Part shown: positions 31,199 to 32,668 of the stretch, piece after piece
Numbering within the stretch: position 1 is the first letter of the stretch
How the letters are laid out: each line of letters begins with the position of its first letter
Assembly (NCBI GenBank): GCA_005883405.1
Contig: VBGG01000137.1
Location: 1-32,668, forward strand
Source: Chloroflexota bacterium
GTDB taxonomy: Bacteria; Chloroflexota; UBA6077; CF-72
Length of the DNA: 32,668 nucleotides
Reading direction: 5' to 3'
The notes under the pieces: model-generated
What the model was told of the DNA's origin: nothing
The model's input: the letters and a program-made list of their open reading frames with translations, nothing else
Databases searched by the model: none
Translations under genes and position numbers: made by a program

Positions 31199-31280
31199 GG
31201 GGTGCGTACCAGATACAAGCGTTTGCGAAGATACGCACCCCTCACCCGCGCTGCGCGCGGCCTCTCCCAAAGGGAGAGGC
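31167..31280. repeat. Dispersed palindromic repeat, copy C
   Basis: About 114 bp, between convergent genes. Its internal TGA (31196-31198) closes the second frame of the M20 gene and adds SPSPSGRGRG. Its right edge is 2 bp from the stop of the hydroxyacid dehydrogenase gene. Outer arms match copy A in the same orientation, but the core 31199-31241 matches copy A only after reverse complementation. Confidence 0.92.
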
Positions 31281-31282
31281 GG

Positions 31283-32248
31283 CTACCCTTTGACAACGTT
31301 ATTCGGCTTCCCCTCCAGGAAGGCGATGATGTTGTCGACTGGCATCGCCCGAGAGCGCGCGTTGGCTTCGCGGGTGACCGCGCCGATATGTGGCGTCAGG
31401 ATGACGTTGTCGAGACCGAGGAACGGGTTGCGCTCCGGCGGCAGCGGCTCCTCGGTGTAGACGTCCAGCGCCGCGCCGGCGATCAGCCCGGCGCGCAGCG
31501 CCGATGCAAGCGCTGGCGAGTCGACCAGCGCCCCGCGGGCGGTATTGATGAGGTAAGCACCAGGCTTCATCAGCGCCAGCTCACGCGCGCCGACCAGGCC
31601 GCGCACCTCCGGCGTGTTACGCAGGTGGAGTGACACCACGTCGGAGCGCCGGAATATCTCGTCCCGGTCTGCCATCAGCTCAAACCCGAGCCGCTCCGCG
31701 CGCGCCGCATCTGGCAGAAAACTCCAGCCGATCACCCGCATGCCCAAAGCCCCGCCAAGCCGCGCCACATACGATCCGATGGCGCCGAGCCCCAGCAATC
31801 CGAGCGTCTTGCCGGCCAGCTCCGGCCCCTCTACGTGCTCCCACCTGCCGGCGCGCACGCGGCTATCGTTCAGCGGGATGGAGCGCACCAGCGCCAGCAT
31901 CAGCGCGACGGTCAATTCGGCCACTGACGGAGCCCCCACCCCCGGCGTGTTGGTCACCGTGATCCCGCGCCGGGTGGCGGCTGTCAGATCCACGTTGTCG
32001 GTGCCGGTGCCCAGGATCGAGACCATCCGCAGTCGAGGCGAATGTGAGAATGCCTCGTCGTCGAGTGTCGTGTAGGCGCGCACGTTGATGATCACGTCGG
32101 CCGGCTCGATGCGGTTGAACAATTCGGACCGATCGACAGCGCGGGTGGTGTGCAGGCTCACCGCCCCGAACGGCCGCAGGCGGGCGAGGTCCGGCTGATC
32201 GAGGCTGGCATACGTCGGCGGATAGTCATCGGGAACCACGATCTCCAT
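31283..32248 (-). CDS. D-isomer-specific 2-hydroxyacid dehydrogenase (phosphoglycerate-dehydrogenase-like)
   Basis: NAD-dependent dehydrogenase of 321 residues. Family landmarks are ILGTGTDNVDLTAATRRGI, TPGVGAPSVAELTVALMLAL, the NAD motif GLGAIG (153-158), R228 in NTARGALVD, E257 in DVYTEEPLPP and H287 in LTPHIGA, a complete catalytic set. It lacks the C-terminal ACT region of classical SerA, so serine synthesis is not implied. Start ATG 32248 (MEIVVPDDYPPTYAS) is chosen because the longer open frame upstream runs over the divergent gene and has no family sequence. It differs from the dehydrogenase at 972-1922. The stop is 2 bp from repeat copy C. Confidence 0.9.
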   Translation of the reverse strand: MEIVVPDDYPPTYASLDQPDLARLRPFGAVSLHTTRAVDRSELFNRIEPADVIINVRAYTTLDDEAFSHSPRLRMVSILGTGTDNVDLTAATRRGITVTNTPGVGAPSVAELTVALMLALVRSIPLNDSRVRAGRWEHVEGPELAGKTLGLLGLGAIGSYVARLGGALGMRVIGWSFLPDAARAERLGFELMADRDEIFRRSDVVSLHLRNTPEVRGLVGARELALMKPGAYLINTARGALVDSPALASALRAGLIAGAALDVYTEEPLPPERNPFLGLDNVILTPHIGAVTREANARSRAMPVDNIIAFLEGKPNNVVKG

Positions 32249-32296
32249 CGCCTGTCGATGGTACGTTCGCCACGCTGCCCAGGTACCGTGAAGTGC

Positions 32297-32668
32297 ATGG
32301 ACCTGACGGCGCGGCTGCGGAGCTGGACGTACCGACGCCAGCGGCTCGGGCGGCTGGGCGGCGGGCCGCTGGAGACGCTGTGCGACATCATCGCGGTCTA
32401 CAGCACCCACCCGAGTGCCCCGCTCACGCTGCTGCCACGCTGCGCTTCGCTCGCGCCCGACGAATTCCGGTCGATGGAGCAGCAGCGCGACGTCGTGCGC
32501 ATCACCGCGATGCGCGGATCGAGCTTCATGGTGCCCACTCGCACCGCCGCGACGATCTTTGCTGCCGCGGGTGTTCCACCCGCCCAGTTGGCCAGGCGGC
32601 TGCAATACGGCGGGCTCGACGTGGAGGCCTATACCCGCCTCACGCCGAAAGTGCTCGAGTGCTGCTCC
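32297..32668 (+). CDS. Winged-helix DNA-binding protein (HTH_42-like), cut by the window end
   Basis: Open from ATG 32297 to the last base, 124 codons with no stop. The visible part starts MDLTARLRSWTYRRQRL and continues PLETLCDIIAVYSTHPSAPL, then RDVVRITAMRGSSFMVP and TAATIFAAAGVPP. The RITAMRGSSFMVP stretch recalls the winged-helix DNA-binding domain family (HTH_42, AlkX/YcaQ-like), whose members act in DNA repair or regulation. Divergent from the dehydrogenase gene with 48 bp between starts. The C-terminal two thirds lie outside the window, so the assignment is tentative. Confidence 0.65.
   Translation, partial: MDLTARLRSWTYRRQRLGRLGGGPLETLCDIIAVYSTHPSAPLTLLPRCASLAPDEFRSMEQQRDVVRITAMRGSSFMVPTRTAATIFAAAGVPPAQLARRLQYGGLDVEAYTRLTPKVLECCS

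Noticed and set aside
1-32668. Search for tRNA, rRNA, transposase, integrase, toxin-antitoxin or known defence genes
   Set aside because: None seen on reading both strands; only non-coding repeats hint at mobility.

Overview
The window is 32.7 kb of high-GC bacterial DNA, densely coded on both strands, with many 4-bp stop/start overlaps and GTG or TTG starts. I see no rRNA, tRNA, CRISPR array, transposase, integrase or phage gene. The gene mix is that of a free-living soil-type heterotroph: a Rieske oxygenase, a NitT/TauT-type ABC importer, dienelactone-hydrolase and CocE-type hydrolases, MFS carriers, and an ArsR regulator with a DUF2087 tail. Dispersed palindromic repeats sit at gene ends. 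An uncultivated Chloroflexota-like bacterium is my best guess. It rests on overall style and not on a marker gene, so it is weakly held.

Layout. 1-6.1 kb: an SDR oxidoreductase and a D-2-hydroxyacid dehydrogenase (+) converge on a kinase-BON fusion gene and a DHA2 drug exporter (-). Then comes a sensor kinase split by a frame change into a GAF gene and a PAS-HisKA-HATPase gene. 6.1-6.6 kb: two tandem perfect inverted repeats and a 47-residue membrane peptide gene. 6.6-13.2 kb: a likely uptake and catabolic region with an ABC permease and a KDG-type sugar kinase (-), a divergent Rieske oxygenase, a zinc-knuckle protein of unknown function, and an ATPase-permease-lipoprotein ABC set (+). 13.2-18.1 kb: a K+-channel-like protein, a methyltransferase, a hypothetical protein with a Cys-rich site, an HTH/AT-hook/Gly-Arg-Ala protein, a cupin, the ArsR-DUF2087 regulator and a UBP-type zinc finger protein. 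18.0-24.1 kb: a secreted glycoside-hydrolase-like protein (-), then dienelactone hydrolase, a DUF6295-like protein, a CocE/NonD hydrolase, an MHS-family carrier and an exported protein of unknown function (+). 24.1-32.7 kb: a palindromic element holding three 41-bp tandem units, a methyltransferase, membrane proteins, an NHL propeller protein, a CYTH-domain protein, two small operonic genes, a heptanucleotide repeat tract, a disrupted M20 amidohydrolase, a second 2-hydroxyacid dehydrogenase and the start of a winged-helix protein cut by the window end.

How it works together. The strongest functional grouping is 6.6-13.2 kb: import of a small organic acid or sulfonate-like solute by the ABC parts, ring or C-H oxygenation by the Rieske enzyme, and sugar-acid phosphorylation by the kinase. 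The hydrolases and carrier at 19-23.5 kb look like a second scavenging block.

Most unusual features: a 40-residue C-terminal module shared by two otherwise unrelated unknown proteins (9775-10368 and 15823-16533); three copies of a ~113-bp palindromic repeat, two of which supply the stop codon and last ~10 residues of the preceding gene and two of which differ by inversion of the core; two genes broken by frame changes; and two small membrane-protein genes of 47 and 56 residues.
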